DNA from: Actinoallomurus soli
GTDB lineage: Bacteria; Actinomycetota; Actinomycetes; Streptosporangiales; Streptosporangiaceae
Direction of reading: 5' to 3'
DNA length: 64,000 nt
Assembly: GCF_024055715.1 (NCBI RefSeq)
Contig: NZ_JAMXMV010000002.1
Coordinates: forward strand, 186,001-250,000
Shown: positions 35,071-44,041 of the stretch, in pieces
How positions within the stretch are numbered: position 1 is the stretch's first letter
Layout: every line of letters starts with the position of its first letter
Notes under the pieces: model-generated
What the model was told of the DNA's origin: nothing
The model's database searches: none
Seen by the model: only the letters and a program-made list of their open reading frames with translations
Made by a program: the position numbers and the translations under genes

Positions 35071-35649
35071 TCACGTCTCGGGCGAAGCCTGACCGGTCAG
35101 CGCCTCGAAGCACGGCCGGAGCAGCCGCGTGATCTGCTCCGGCGTCGCGCCGCGGAGCGGGCCGAGCTCGATCAGGTTCCGTCCGGTGGACACGCCGAAC
35201 AGGATCGCCAGGATCAGCGCGGCGCGCAGCTCGGCCTCCTCGCCCGGGATGGCGGCGCTCGCCTGCTCGACCTGCCGGGTCATCGCGGCCCGCATCCGCT
35301 CGGTCGCCTCCGGATGAGTGAACGTCGAGCGCAGCAGCGGCAGAGACGTCTGCGGGAGTTCGCCGAGCTTGACCCCGACGATGGAAAGGAGCAGGTCGAT
35401 GAGCCCCGCGGGGTCGCCGGGCAGCTCCTCGTCGGGCGGGACCTCGACCGCCCGGCGGAACAGCTCCTTCTTGTCCCCGAAGTACTGCATGACGAGCGCG
35501 GGATCCACCTCGGCCGCCGCCGCGACCGCGCGGATCGTCGTCCGGTCGTACCCGACCTCGGCGAAGCGCGCGCGGGCGGCGGCGAGGATCCGCCCCTCCG
35601 TCCGGCGTCTCCGCTCCGCCCGGCTCATCGGCTGGTTGGCGTCGCGCAC
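35071..35649 (-). CDS. TetR family transcriptional regulator
   Basis: 192-residue repressor. The TetR helix-turn-helix covers residues 10-60 (GRILAAARARFAEVGYDRTTI, then VDPALVMQYFGDKKELF), with a C-terminal ligand and dimer domain. The GTG at 35647-35649 is the first good start; an ATG seven codons later (MSRAERRRR) is possible. It diverges from the double-SnoaL gene. A perfect CGTTGAG palindrome lies between them, so autoregulation and control of that gene are likely. It is part of a module inserted between nadB and panD. Confidence 0.9.
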   Translation of the reverse strand: MRDANQPMSRAERRRRTEGRILAAARARFAEVGYDRTTIRAVAAAAEVDPALVMQYFGDKKELFRRAVEVPPDEELPGDPAGLIDLLLSIVGVKLGELPQTSLPLLRSTFTHPEATERMRAAMTRQVEQASAAIPGEEAELRAALILAILFGVSTGRNLIELGPLRGATPEQITRLLRPCFEALTGQASPET

Positions 35650-35697
35650 GGCCTGAATCTACCGGCGTTGACCGAAGATCCGATTTCGCTCTACGCT

Positions 35698-35721
35698 CGT
35701 TGAGACTCAACGGACGTTGAG
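35698..35721. promoter_or_regulatory. TetR-type operator with an extra half-site
   Basis: CGTTGAG-A-CTCAACG at 35698-35712 is a perfect palindrome, and a third CGTTGAG half-site follows at 35715-35721. It lies between the tetR-like and double-SnoaL genes. Confidence 0.75.
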
Positions 35722-35738
35722 CGAATGGAGGTCTCAGC

Positions 35739-36707
35739 ATGGCGGCGACCGGTCCACGGCAGGTGTTCGAGAGCTTTCGCACCAGGGTGCTGCGCGGCGA
35801 GTGGGGGGCGCCGGAGGCGCTGCGCTCCGGGGACGTGACGATCGAGCTGCCCTGCGCGCCGCCCGGAGCGCCCCGGCGCTTCGAGGAGAACGGCGCGGAG
35901 TTCCACGCGCACACCGAGACGAGCCGGGCGGCCCTGCCCGTACGGTTCGAGGAGTTCCGCGACGTCCGCGTGCACGAGACCACCGACCCCGAGGTCATCG
36001 TCGTGGAGTACGCGATGGCCGGCACGGTGACGACCACCGGCCGTTCCGCCTCCGCGCCGTTCGTCCTCGTCCTGCGGGTCCGCGACGGCCGCGTCCGGCT
36101 GTGGCGCGAGTACCAGCCGGTCCTGGCCATCGCCGAGGCCCTCGGCTCTCCCGACGCGCTGCGCGCCGGCGTCCGCGGCCTCCCGGCCCTTGCTCCGGAC
36201 CCGGCGCTCTCCCCCTGGTCGCCGTCCGGCCCGGCCGGCCCGGCGTCCGCCCCGGAGACCCCGGCGTCCGCTTCGGAGACCTCGATGTCGGAGTCGGGGA
36301 CGCCGGTGCCCGGGCCGCGCGGGGTGTACGAGCGGATCCTGCGGGCCGCGCTCGATGGATCGCCCGACGACTACGCCGACCTGTACGCGACGGACGCGAT
36401 CCTGGAGTTCCCCTTCGCCGCGCCCGGCCTCCCGCGCTCCCTGCACGGCCGGGAGGAGATCCGGGCCCACCTGCGGGCGGCGATGGGCCGGGCCCTGAAG
36501 ATCGAGGAGTTCCGCGGCGTCGTCGTCCACGAGACGACGGACCCGGAGGTCATCGTCGCCGAGCACGCCATCGTGGGCACCGCGACGGCGAGCGGGCTGC
36601 CCTGCTCGATCGCGAACCTCATCGTCCTCACCGTCCGCGACGGCCGCATCGCCCACCAACGCGACTACCTGGACGTGCTGGCGGCCGCCGCCGCGGCCGG
36701 CCGGTGA
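35739..36707 (+). CDS. Two fused SnoaL-like (NTF2-fold) domains
   Basis: 322-residue protein with two SnoaL-like domains (about residues 5-140 and 190-318) joined by a Pro/Ser/Ala-rich linker. The duplicates share FEEFRDVRVHETTDPEVIVVEY and its counterpart EEFRGVVVHETTDPEVIVAE, showing an internal duplication. Each ends with a VRDGR-type strand. Single SnoaL proteins act as cyclases, isomerases or small-ligand binders; here the role is unknown. It is cytosolic. It is controlled, I infer, by the divergent TetR protein, and converges on an alpha/beta hydrolase gene 4 bp away. Confidence 0.85.
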   Translation: MAATGPRQVFESFRTRVLRGEWGAPEALRSGDVTIELPCAPPGAPRRFEENGAEFHAHTETSRAALPVRFEEFRDVRVHETTDPEVIVVEYAMAGTVTTTGRSASAPFVLVLRVRDGRVRLWREYQPVLAIAEALGSPDALRAGVRGLPALAPDPALSPWSPSGPAGPASAPETPASASETSMSESGTPVPGPRGVYERILRAALDGSPDDYADLYATDAILEFPFAAPGLPRSLHGREEIRAHLRAAMGRALKIEEFRGVVVHETTDPEVIVAEHAIVGTATASGLPCSIANLIVLTVRDGRIAHQRDYLDVLAAAAAAGR

Positions 36708-36711
36708 GCCG

Positions 36712-37578
36712 TCAGCCGGTGAGGACGGAGCGGAGGGTGGCGGCGAAGGCGTCCGGCTCGCCCGTCTGGCCGTACTCACCGCCGGCGAAGCCGATGTGGT
36801 TCCCGGGGAAGGTGACCGGCGTGATCCCGAGCCGCTCGGCGACGGCCACGGCCGTGCGCTTGGGGAGGGTCTCCCCCGACGCGGCGCCCACGCCGATCAC
36901 GATGCGGGTCGACGCCGCCCGGAGCGCGTCGAAGTCGTGCCGGTAGTGGTTGCAGAAGACCATGTTCCGGCCGAGCAGCGCGTCGTCGCGAGAGCCGTCG
37001 TCCTCGGTCGGCAGCCCGAAGGCGGCGGGGTCCGGAGCGGGCTCGTCGGCGTACCCCGCCGGGAGCGGGCCGTCATGGGAGACGAGCCTGATGAACTTCG
37101 CCATCGCCGGGCCGGAGCCGCTGCGCCGGTAGGTCTCGTTGATGTCGACGCACGCGGCGAGGACCACCTCCCGGTCCGGTAGTTCCCGGGAGGCCGGTGG
37201 CTCGTGCGCCACCAGCGTCCGCACCTGCTCCGGGTGCCGGGCCACCAGGGCCAGGGCGTTCACCGCGCCGCCGCTGCTGGCGAAGACGTCCACCGGCCCC
37301 GCGTCCAGCGTGGAGATCAGCCGGTGCAGGTCGTCCGCGTGGTCGTCGGGTGTGGACTCCGCGACCTCGCCGGGGACCTTGCTGCGCTCCGCGCCGCGCG
37401 GATCGTAGGTCACGACCGTACGGTCGGCGAAGTGCCCGGCGAGGGTGACGAAGCCGGCGGCGCCCATCGGCGACCCGATGAGCAGCAGCACCGGCTCGGT
37501 GCTCGCGTCATTGCGCCGGACGTCGTAGTGGAGCACGGCGCCCGGCACGGCCAGCGTGTACGTCTCGAGTTCGGTCAT
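36712..37578 (-). CDS. Alpha/beta hydrolase
   Basis: 288-residue enzyme with the alpha/beta hydrolase fold. VLLLIGSPMGAAGF carries the oxyanion-hole region, the nucleophile Ser is in the elbow FASSGGAVNAL near residue 101, and the catalytic His is probably in FPGNHIGFAGGEYG near the C-terminus. YDPRGAERSK is the usual strand-4 turn. The substrate is unknown. It lies 50 bp downstream of panD on the same strand but has no link to pantothenate synthesis. It seems to belong with the TetR/SnoaL module. Confidence 0.88.
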   Translation of the reverse strand: MTELETYTLAVPGAVLHYDVRRNDASTEPVLLLIGSPMGAAGFVTLAGHFADRTVVTYDPRGAERSKVPGEVAESTPDDHADDLHRLISTLDAGPVDVFASSGGAVNALALVARHPEQVRTLVAHEPPASRELPDREVVLAACVDINETYRRSGSGPAMAKFIRLVSHDGPLPAGYADEPAPDPAAFGLPTEDDGSRDDALLGRNMVFCNHYRHDFDALRAASTRIVIGVGAASGETLPKRTAVAVAERLGITPVTFPGNHIGFAGGEYGQTGEPDAFAATLRSVLTG

Positions 37579-37628
37579 GCAGGTACGGACCGGCCGCGCC
37601 GACGGAACTCATCGGCCACGCGCGGGTC

Positions 37629-38048
37629 TCAGCGCGGCGTCAGGGCGTCGCCGCGGACGTCGGCCGTGCCGGGGACCGGTTCGGCCGGGTCGGTGCCCAG
37701 GTCGACGATCCGGTTGTCGCGGTCGACATGGACGACGCTGGGCTGGAACGCCCGGGCCTCCGCGTCGGTCATCGCGGCGTAGCTGATGATGATCACCAGG
37801 TCGCCGGGATGGACGAGGTGGGCGGCGGCGCCATTGATGCCGATGACCCCGCTGCCGCGCGGGCCGGTGATGACGTACGTCTCCAGGCGGGCGCCGTTGG
37901 TGATGTCGACGATCTGGACCTGCTCGCCCGGCAGCAGGTCGGCGGCCTCCATGAGGTCCTCGTCGATCGTGACGGAGCCGACGTAGTGCAGGTCGGCCTG
38001 AGTGACCGTGGCCCGGTGGATCTTGGACTTGAACATCGTGCGGAACAT
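37629..38048 (-). CDS. panD: Aspartate 1-decarboxylase PanD
   Basis: 139-residue pyruvoyl enzyme that makes beta-alanine for pantothenate. The proenzyme cleavage site Gly24-Ser25 is in HYVGSVTID, and [19 protein letters not shown] is the canonical N-terminus. With the ATG at 38046-38048 these residues fall exactly at the E. coli numbers, which decides the start over a GTG three codons earlier. GGAG lies 8 nt upstream, inside the panC end. It is 5 bp after the panC stop. Confidence 0.96.
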   Translation of the reverse strand: MFRTMFKSKIHRATVTQADLHYVGSVTIDEDLMEAADLLPGEQVQIVDITNGARLETYVITGPRGSGVIGINGAAAHLVHPGDLVIIISYAAMTDAEARAFQPSVVHVDRDNRIVDLGTDPAEPVPGTADVRGDALTPR

Positions 38049-38053
38049 GGGGG

Positions 38054-38923
38054 TCACTCCGAGGCGGGACCGAAGAGCAGGGGGACGTTGTCGATGAGGT
38101 GGGTGGTGCCGACCCGGCCCGCGACGGCGAGCACGGCCGGACCCGTGTGGGCGTCGTCGACCTCCTGGAACGTCTCCGGGTCGACGAGCACCAGGTAGTC
38201 GAGCTCGAGCGGCGGGTCGGCGGCGATCGCGCCGTCGAGCACGGTCCGCGCCGCCCGTACGACCTTGGCGGGGCCGTCGCCGACCGCCTCGGCACCCGCG
38301 CGCAGGGCCATCGACAGCGACACGGCGGTGAGGCGCTCGGCCGCCGACAGGTAGCGGTTACGGCTGGACAGCGCCAGGCCGTCCGCCTCGCGCACGGTCG
38401 GGGAGCCGACGATGCGGACGGGGACGTTCAGGTCGGCGACCATCCGGCGGATCACCGCGAGCTGCTGGGCGTCCTTCTCACCGAAGACGGCGACGTCCGG
38501 GCGGACCAGGTTGAACAGCTTGAGGACGACGGTCAGCACGCCGTCGAAGTGGCCGGGGCGGCAGGCCCCTTCCACGACCGTCCCCATCGGCCCGGAGTCG
38601 ACGGTGACCCGTGCGCCGAGCGCGGTCGGCGGGTACATGACGTCGACGGTCGGCGCGAACACCAGGTCGACGCCCTCCGCCGCGCAGATCTCGATGTCGT
38701 CGGGGAGGGTACGGGGGTACCGGTCGAGGTCCTCGTCCGGCCCGAACTGCAGCGGGTTGACGAAGATGCTCACCGCGACGGTGTCGGCCAGCTCGCGGGC
38801 CCGGCGCAGCAGCGACCGGTGGCCCTCGTGCAGCGCGCCCATCGTCGGGACCAGCGCCAGCGTGCCCTGGGAGGCGCGGGCGGCGGTGAGCTCCTCACGT
38901 GTGCGGGCGATGATGGGTGTCAA
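38054..38923 (-). CDS. panC: Pantothenate synthetase PanC
   Basis: 289-residue ligase that joins pantoate and beta-alanine using ATP. It has the HIGH-like [55 protein letters not shown] and the KMSKS-like [10 protein letters not shown]. The start is a TTG at 38921-38923 overlapping the stop of the DUF2520 gene (TTGA), with GAGGGG upstream. TTG use and overlap suggest coupled, moderated translation. The length is normal. Confidence 0.95.
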   Translation of the reverse strand: MTPIIARTREELTAARASQGTLALVPTMGALHEGHRSLLRRARELADTVAVSIFVNPLQFGPDEDLDRYPRTLPDDIEICAAEGVDLVFAPTVDVMYPPTALGARVTVDSGPMGTVVEGACRPGHFDGVLTVVLKLFNLVRPDVAVFGEKDAQQLAVIRRMVADLNVPVRIVGSPTVREADGLALSSRNRYLSAAERLTAVSLSMALRAGAEAVGDGPAKVVRAARTVLDGAIAADPPLELDYLVLVDPETFQEVDDAHTGPAVLAVAGRVGTTHLIDNVPLLFGPASE

Positions 38924-39837
38924 TCCTCGGTCCCCTCGATGTCGTCTCCACGGCCGCCCGCGAGGGCGTCGAGCAGGCGTTCGGCGTCCTCCGCGCGGAG
39001 CAGCCCGGCCGCCAGCGCGCGGTCGGCGGTGAGCCGGGCCAGCGCGATGTACGCGTCGTGCGCCTCGGGTGAGATGCGGGCGAGTTCGGTGACGTGCTCG
39101 GCGACCGTCCCGGCGTCGCCGCGCACGACCGGGCCGGTCAGGCCCCGGACGCCGAGCCGCAGCGCGTTGTCGAGCGCCGCGCCGAGCAGCGGCCCGAGCA
39201 TCCGGCCCGGCGCCTCGACGCCGGCCCGCGTCAGCAGGTCCATCGACTCGGCGACGAGCGTGACGAGGTGGTTCGCGCCGCCCGCGAGGGCCGCGTGGTA
39301 GAGGGCGCGGCGCTCCTCGGGGATCCAGACGGGCTCGCCGCCCATCTCCACGACGAGGGCCTCGGCGACGGGCCGCAGCGGCTCGGGCGAGGTCACGCCG
39401 AAGCTGATCCCGGCGAGCCGGTGGACGTCGTCGGGCCGCCCGGTGAAGGTCATCACCGGGTGCAGGGCGAGCGGCAGGGCTCCGGCGCGCGTGGCCGGGT
39501 CGAGGACGCGGACGCCGTACCGGCCGCTCGTGTGCGCCAGCAGCTTGCCCTCGACCTTGACGTCGGTCGCGACGAGCCCGGCGACGAGCGGCGCGAGCGC
39601 GTCGTCGGGGACGGTGAGCAGGACCAGGTCGGCGGCGGAGACGACGTCCTGGACGGGAAGAAGGGGCACGCCGGGCAGCCGCTGGCTCGCGCGTTCGCGG
39701 GAGGCCTCGGAGACGCCCGCGGCGGCCACGACCGAGTGGCCGGCGAGCGTGAGCGCGTGGCCGAGGGCCGAGCCGACGCGGCCGACGCCGACCACGCCGA
39801 CGGCCAGTCGTCCCGGCCGGTCATGGGAGGCGGTCAT
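38920..39837 (-). CDS. Rossmann-fold DUF2520 oxidoreductase
   Basis: 305-residue NADP-type dehydrogenase-like protein. The N-terminal Rossmann motif GVVGVGRVGSALGHAL is near residue 14, followed by AADLVLLTVPDDAL and LAHTSGRYG. The C-terminal DUF2520 helical domain (LHPVMTFTGRPDD, then YHAALAGGANHLVTLVAES) resembles 6-phosphogluconate or ketopantoate reductase folds. It is the first gene of an overlapping operon with panC and panD, so a role in pantoate or CoA synthesis is likely, for example as a ketopantoate reductase. That reaction is inferred. Confidence 0.86.
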   Translation of the reverse strand: MTASHDRPGRLAVGVVGVGRVGSALGHALTLAGHSVVAAAGVSEASRERASQRLPGVPLLPVQDVVSAADLVLLTVPDDALAPLVAGLVATDVKVEGKLLAHTSGRYGVRVLDPATRAGALPLALHPVMTFTGRPDDVHRLAGISFGVTSPEPLRPVAEALVVEMGGEPVWIPEERRALYHAALAGGANHLVTLVAESMDLLTRAGVEAPGRMLGPLLGAALDNALRLGVRGLTGPVVRGDAGTVAEHVTELARISPEAHDAYIALARLTADRALAAGLLRAEDAERLLDALAGGRGDDIEGTED

Positions 39838-39950
39838 TGATCGTTCCAGTCCTTCGCGGGTACCGGACGGTGCCGCCACAGCTTATATCGGGCCGGGCAG
39901 CGCACCGTTCCGCGCCTCGCGGCCGAGGCCTGCGCCTGGGCCGGGCAGCA

Positions 39951-39987
39951 CACCGGCCCGCCCGGTGGCACTGCGGGCGGGCCGGTG
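39951..39987 (-). terminator. Chaplin gene terminator
   Basis: Perfect 13-bp stem CACCGGCCCGCCC / GGGCGGGCCGGTG with an 11-nt loop, 24 bp past the chaplin stop. Confidence 0.82.
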
Positions 39988-40011
39988 AACGCTGTTACCT
40001 GTGCGACCGGG

Positions 40012-40317
40012 TCAGGACGACGACCACGGACGGTGGTGGCAGGGCGGGCGGTGGTGGTGGTGGCACGGCGGGCGGTACCCATGCCCGCCGCCGACCGAGG
40101 CGCCGCCGCGGCAGCCGGCGAGTGCGCCACCGATGACGGCGACGCTGTTGCCGCAGACGTTGATCGGGGCCGTGATCGGCACGAGGACCTGGTTGCCGGA
40201 CAGGACGCCTCCCTCGCCGCTCGTGCCGATGTCGGCCGCGTTGGCCGGGGCGGCCAGCAGCAGCGCACCCGTGACGGCGGCCGCCGCCACCCCGGCCGCG
40301 GTGAGTTTCTTGAGCAC
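40012..40317 (-). CDS. Chaplin with His/Cys-rich C-terminal tail
   Basis: 101-residue secreted surface protein. A signal peptide covers residues 1-27 (LLLAAPANA, then ADIGT). One chaplin domain follows (GGVLSGNQVLVPITAPINVC, then GNSVAVIGGALAGC), with the two Cys that form the chaplin disulphide. Chaplins assemble amyloid-like films that let hyphae grow into air. The C-terminal tail is unusual: HGYRPPCHHHHRPPCHHRPW has six His and two more Cys, a likely metal-binding stretch. The GTG at 40315-40317 has GGAGGAG upstream. No cell-wall sorting signal is seen. Confidence 0.88.
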   Translation of the reverse strand: MLKKLTAAGVAAAAVTGALLLAAPANAADIGTSGEGGVLSGNQVLVPITAPINVCGNSVAVIGGALAGCRGGASVGGGHGYRPPCHHHHRPPCHHRPWSSS

Positions 40318-40480
40318 CTGAGCTCCTCCCGTACTTCGGTTCGCAGCCGCCCCGGAGGGCGGCCGGTACGTACGGTAGTTACTCAGCTACTCCCAGGTAA
40401 CGGTAAGCGGATCTACCTTGGCGAAATCGAATCGTTACATCAGGTGACTGTTATGTCGCCGAGCGTCGATAACGTCCCGT

Positions 40481-42982
40481 CTAGTCGGCGGCGAGGGACT
40501 CGACGATCGAGGTCCGCGCGGCCCGCCGGCCGGGCATGATCGCCGCGACGACGCCGGCGACGGCCGCCAGGAGGATGAACAGGACGATCCGGCCGACCGG
40601 CAGCCCGAGCGCCGCGTCGTCGACGGCGGCGGAGATCGCCGCCCAGCCGAGCGCCGTCCCCATCACCACGCCGACGAGCGCGCCGATCAGCGAGATGATC
40701 AGAGCCTCCAGGGAGAGCATCCGGCGCAGGCCGCGCCGGGTCAGGCCGAGGGCCCGCAGCAGGGCCGACTCCCTGGTCCGTTCCACCACCGACAGGGTCA
40801 GCGTGTTCGCGATGCCGATCAGCGAGATGACGATCGCCAGGGCGAGCAGGGCGGCGACGAGCAGGAAGGCCTGGTCGAGGGCCTTCGACAGCTGGTCCTT
40901 GATGTCCGCGGCCGAGCTCACCCGCACCGCCGGGTAGTCCCGGAGCGCTTTGTTGACGGCCGCCCGGGAGGCGTCCGCCGAGACCCCCTTCCCGGCGATC
41001 AGGTAGACCTGCTCAGGATCCTTCGGCCCGAACGACCGGGTGAAGTCCGACTGGTCGAGCAGGATGTCCGGAAGGACCGACTCCTCGCCGGAGGTGATCG
41101 CGGCGACGCGCAGGGTCATGGTGCCGTGCGCGGTCCGTACGGGCACCGTCCCGCCGACCCGTACGCCGAACATCTTGGCGTCGTCATCGTGCAGCACGAG
41201 GGCGCCCGGCCGCAGGTCCGCGAGGGAGCCGGCGGAGATCTTGGGCTTCAGCTCGTGCCCGAGGGCCCCCTGCGTGACCGAGCTGACGTCCTGCTTCCGG
41301 CCGCCGACCGTGGCGGACGCCGTCCGTACCTCGATGACGGCCGAGAACTGCGGATCGGCGCGCAGGTGCGCCACCGCGGCGCCGGGGATCGGCCGGTCGT
41401 CCGGGCCCGACTGCGCGGTCAGCCGGTAGTCGACCGGGAAGTGGTCGCGGATGTTGTTGTCCGCCGTGGTCCGTACGGACGCCAGCGCCACCGAGAACAT
41501 CGTCATCAGCGTGACGCCGACCGTCAGCGCGACCGTGGTGACCGCGGCGCGCTTGGGATTGCGCCGCGAGTTGGCCAGGGCCAGCCGGCCGGGGACGCCG
41601 AAGACCCGTGCCGGCAGCCCGCCGACGACCCCGCTCAGGGCCCCGACGATCAGCGGGCTGAGCGCGATGACGCCCAGGAAGACGAGCGCGCCCGCCGCCA
41701 CGATCTCGAGGAACGGTCCCTTACCGGGCGTGGCGGTCAGCGCGAGGGCCGCGACGCCCACCCCGGCGACGCCGAGGAGCGCCCCGACGACGATCCGGGC
41801 GATCCCGGCGCGTCCCCGCACCCGGCCCTCCGACTGCGTCCGCAGCGCCGCGACCGGCGGCACCCGCGTCGCCGCGCGGGCCGGCATCAGCGCCGACAGC
41901 ACGGTCACCGCGAGTCCCACGGGAATGCCGACGAAAAACGGGGTGGGCGAGACGACCAGCGAACCGCCCGGCACGCCGCTCCCGGAGTCGAAGATGAGCG
42001 CGGCGCCGTACCCGAGCCCGATCCCGATGAGCACGCCGAGCACCGAGGCCAGCAGGCCGACCACCACCGACTCGACGAGGACCCCACGGAACACCTGGCC
42101 GCGGGTCGCCCCGACGCAGCGCAGCAGCGCCATCTCCCGCGTCCGCTGGGCGATCAGGATGTTGAACGTGTTGTAGATGACGAGCGCGGCCACGAACAGC
42201 GCCACCAACGCGAACGCGAGGAAGAACGTCGCGATGTCGTCCACGTTCAGGCCCGACGTGGCGGCGAGCCTCTTGGCGAGGCCGTGGCTGGTCACGGTCG
42301 TGTACGACGGCCCGGCCGCCGCGGCGACGGCGGCGCGCAGCCGGTCGTTCGAAACGCCGGCGGCGCCCTTGACGTCGACCTCGACGTAGCCGGGTTCCCC
42401 GGTCATCTGCCGCGCCACCGGCTCGGTGAAGCCGACGGCGCCGCGGAAGCCGATCTCCTGGTCGACGCCGACGTCGACCAGCCCCGTGACCGTGAAGGAG
42501 TGCGCGGTGCCCTTCTTGTCCAGGACCCGGATCGTGTCCCCGACCCTGTATCCCGTGTGCCCGGCCACGCCCTTCTCCAGGACGGCCTCGCCCGGACCGC
42601 CCGGGGCGCGGCCCTTGGTGATCGTGTAGCGGGCCAGCGGCCCGGTGACGATGGACATCCCCAGGGTGGGCGTCTCGCCGTAGGCCCGGCCGTCCTTGCC
42701 GAGCAGCGCGGCGTCGCCGCGTACGAGACCCTGGGCGTCCTGGACCCCCTGCACGGCGCGTACGGCGCGCAGCGTCGCGTCCGGGATCTTCTTGTCGTCT
42801 GTCAGGACGGCGACCGAGACCTTCTGGGCGGAGGCGGTGAACTGACGGTCGAACCCGGCCTTCATCGTGTCGGTCAGCACGAACGTGCCGGCGACGAAGC
42901 CCACGCCGAGGGTGATGGCGAGGGCGGTGAGCATGAGGCGCAGCAGGTGCGCGCGAAGCCCGGCGAGTGTCGTCTTCAGCAT
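40481..42982 (-). CDS. FtsX/MacB-family ABC transporter permease
   Basis: 833-residue inner-membrane permease with two FtsX-type halves and about eight to ten membrane helices. It starts with a cytosolic TLAGLRAHLLRLMLTALAITL and first helix. A large extracellular MacB-PCD-like domain follows (about 45-245). Three helices lie at 255-370 (FFLAFALVALFVAALVIYNTFN), a middle helix pair at about 400-450, a second extracellular domain, and C-terminal helices (ALAIVISLIGIANTLTLSVVERTRE). It lies 2 bp after its ATPase. Such pairs export lipids, peptides or drugs or signal to the envelope; the substrate is unknown. Confidence 0.9.
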   Translation of the reverse strand: MLKTTLAGLRAHLLRLMLTALAITLGVGFVAGTFVLTDTMKAGFDRQFTASAQKVSVAVLTDDKKIPDATLRAVRAVQGVQDAQGLVRGDAALLGKDGRAYGETPTLGMSIVTGPLARYTITKGRAPGGPGEAVLEKGVAGHTGYRVGDTIRVLDKKGTAHSFTVTGLVDVGVDQEIGFRGAVGFTEPVARQMTGEPGYVEVDVKGAAGVSNDRLRAAVAAAAGPSYTTVTSHGLAKRLAATSGLNVDDIATFFLAFALVALFVAALVIYNTFNILIAQRTREMALLRCVGATRGQVFRGVLVESVVVGLLASVLGVLIGIGLGYGAALIFDSGSGVPGGSLVVSPTPFFVGIPVGLAVTVLSALMPARAATRVPPVAALRTQSEGRVRGRAGIARIVVGALLGVAGVGVAALALTATPGKGPFLEIVAAGALVFLGVIALSPLIVGALSGVVGGLPARVFGVPGRLALANSRRNPKRAAVTTVALTVGVTLMTMFSVALASVRTTADNNIRDHFPVDYRLTAQSGPDDRPIPGAAVAHLRADPQFSAVIEVRTASATVGGRKQDVSSVTQGALGHELKPKISAGSLADLRPGALVLHDDDAKMFGVRVGGTVPVRTAHGTMTLRVAAITSGEESVLPDILLDQSDFTRSFGPKDPEQVYLIAGKGVSADASRAAVNKALRDYPAVRVSSAADIKDQLSKALDQAFLLVAALLALAIVISLIGIANTLTLSVVERTRESALLRALGLTRRGLRRMLSLEALIISLIGALVGVVMGTALGWAAISAAVDDAALGLPVGRIVLFILLAAVAGVVAAIMPGRRAARTSIVESLAAD

Positions 42983-42984
42983 CG

Positions 42985-43731
42985 TCAGGACTCCAGGCTC
43001 TTCAGCGTGTCCAGAACGCCGTCCGGGGTCGGGCCGTACAGCTCGGTGATGATCCGCCCGTCGCGCAGGAACACCACCCGGTCGGCGTACGAGGCCGCCA
43101 CCGGGTCGTGCGTGACCATCACGATCGTCTGGCCCATCTCCCGTACCGAGGAGCGCAGGAACGACAGGACCTCGGCACCGGACTTGGAATCGAGGTTGCC
43201 CGTCGGCTCGTCCGCGAAGATGACCTCGGGCCGGCTGACGAGGGCGCGGGCGCAGGCCACCCGCTGCTGCTGGCCGCCGGACAGTTCACTCGGGCGGTGC
43301 GACAGGCGCGGCCGCAGCCCCACCGTGTCGACGACGTGGTCGAACCACCTTCGGTCCAGCGTGCGGCCCGACAACTCCAGGGGCAGGAGGATGTTCTGCT
43401 CGGCGGTGAGCGTCGGCAAGAGGTTGAACGCCTGGAAGATGAAGCCGATCCGGTCCCGGCGCAGGTGGGTGAGCTGCTTGTCCGACAGGCGGGTGATCTC
43501 CACGTCGCCGATGCGGATCGCGCCCTCGTTCACCGTGTCCAGGCCCGCCAGGCAGTGCATCAGCGTGGACTTGCCGGAGCCCGACGGGCCCATGATGGCG
43601 GTGAACGCGCCGCGGGCGAACCCCACGCTCACCCCGTGCAGCGCCCGGACGGTGGCCTCACCGGTGCCGTAGTCCTTGATCACGTTGTGCGCCAGGACGG
43701 CGGGCGGAGCGCCCACGGCGGTGCTTGTCAC
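42985..43731 (-). CDS. ABC transporter ATPase, MacB/LolD type
   Basis: 248-residue nucleotide-binding protein. Walker A is GPSGSGKST near residue 49, the Q-loop is in FIFQAFNLLPTLTAEQN, the signature is LSGGQQQR near 150, and Walker B is VIFADEPTGNLDSKSG, then the H-loop VTHD. QAFNLLP and GNLDS are typical of the MacB/LolD subgroup. The GTG at 43729-43731 has AAGGAG upstream. It forms an operon with the FtsX-type permease. Confidence 0.94.
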   Translation of the reverse strand: MTSTAVGAPPAVLAHNVIKDYGTGEATVRALHGVSVGFARGAFTAIMGPSGSGKSTLMHCLAGLDTVNEGAIRIGDVEITRLSDKQLTHLRRDRIGFIFQAFNLLPTLTAEQNILLPLELSGRTLDRRWFDHVVDTVGLRPRLSHRPSELSGGQQQRVACARALVSRPEVIFADEPTGNLDSKSGAEVLSFLRSSVREMGQTIVMVTHDPVAASYADRVVFLRDGRIITELYGPTPDGVLDTLKSLES

Positions 43732-44041
43732 GACTACTCCTTGGTCTGGGTCGGAACGTCGTGATCGACGGTAGATCTCCGCAGCCCCGCCGCCATCGCC
43801 CCTGCGGACAGCGTCGAGTCAGCCTCCTCGGTGACAGGAATCCGCCCCATCAGCCTCAGGTCGTACGGGCCAGGATGACCCGGGACCGTACGGAACGCCG
43901 ACGACGTGGCGGCCGTCTGAGGGGCATGTTCGCCACCGGGCACGCCGCATCGAAGAGGTCGCCGAGACCGTCGGCCGCGGGTGCGCAGTACCCGGCCGGA
44001 TCCGATCGTGGTCTCCTGCGTACTCGACCCGACCCGTGGTG
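43732..44041. other. Divergent promoter region, no gene
   Basis: 310 bp between the leftward ABC operon and the rightward membrane-protein gene. I see no gene and no clear operator. Confidence 0.45.

Noticed and set aside
41126-43672. 848-codon plus-strand frame opposite the ABC permease and ATPase
   Set aside because: Arg/His/Asp-rich composition typical of an antisense frame; the minus strand encodes complete transporter motifs.
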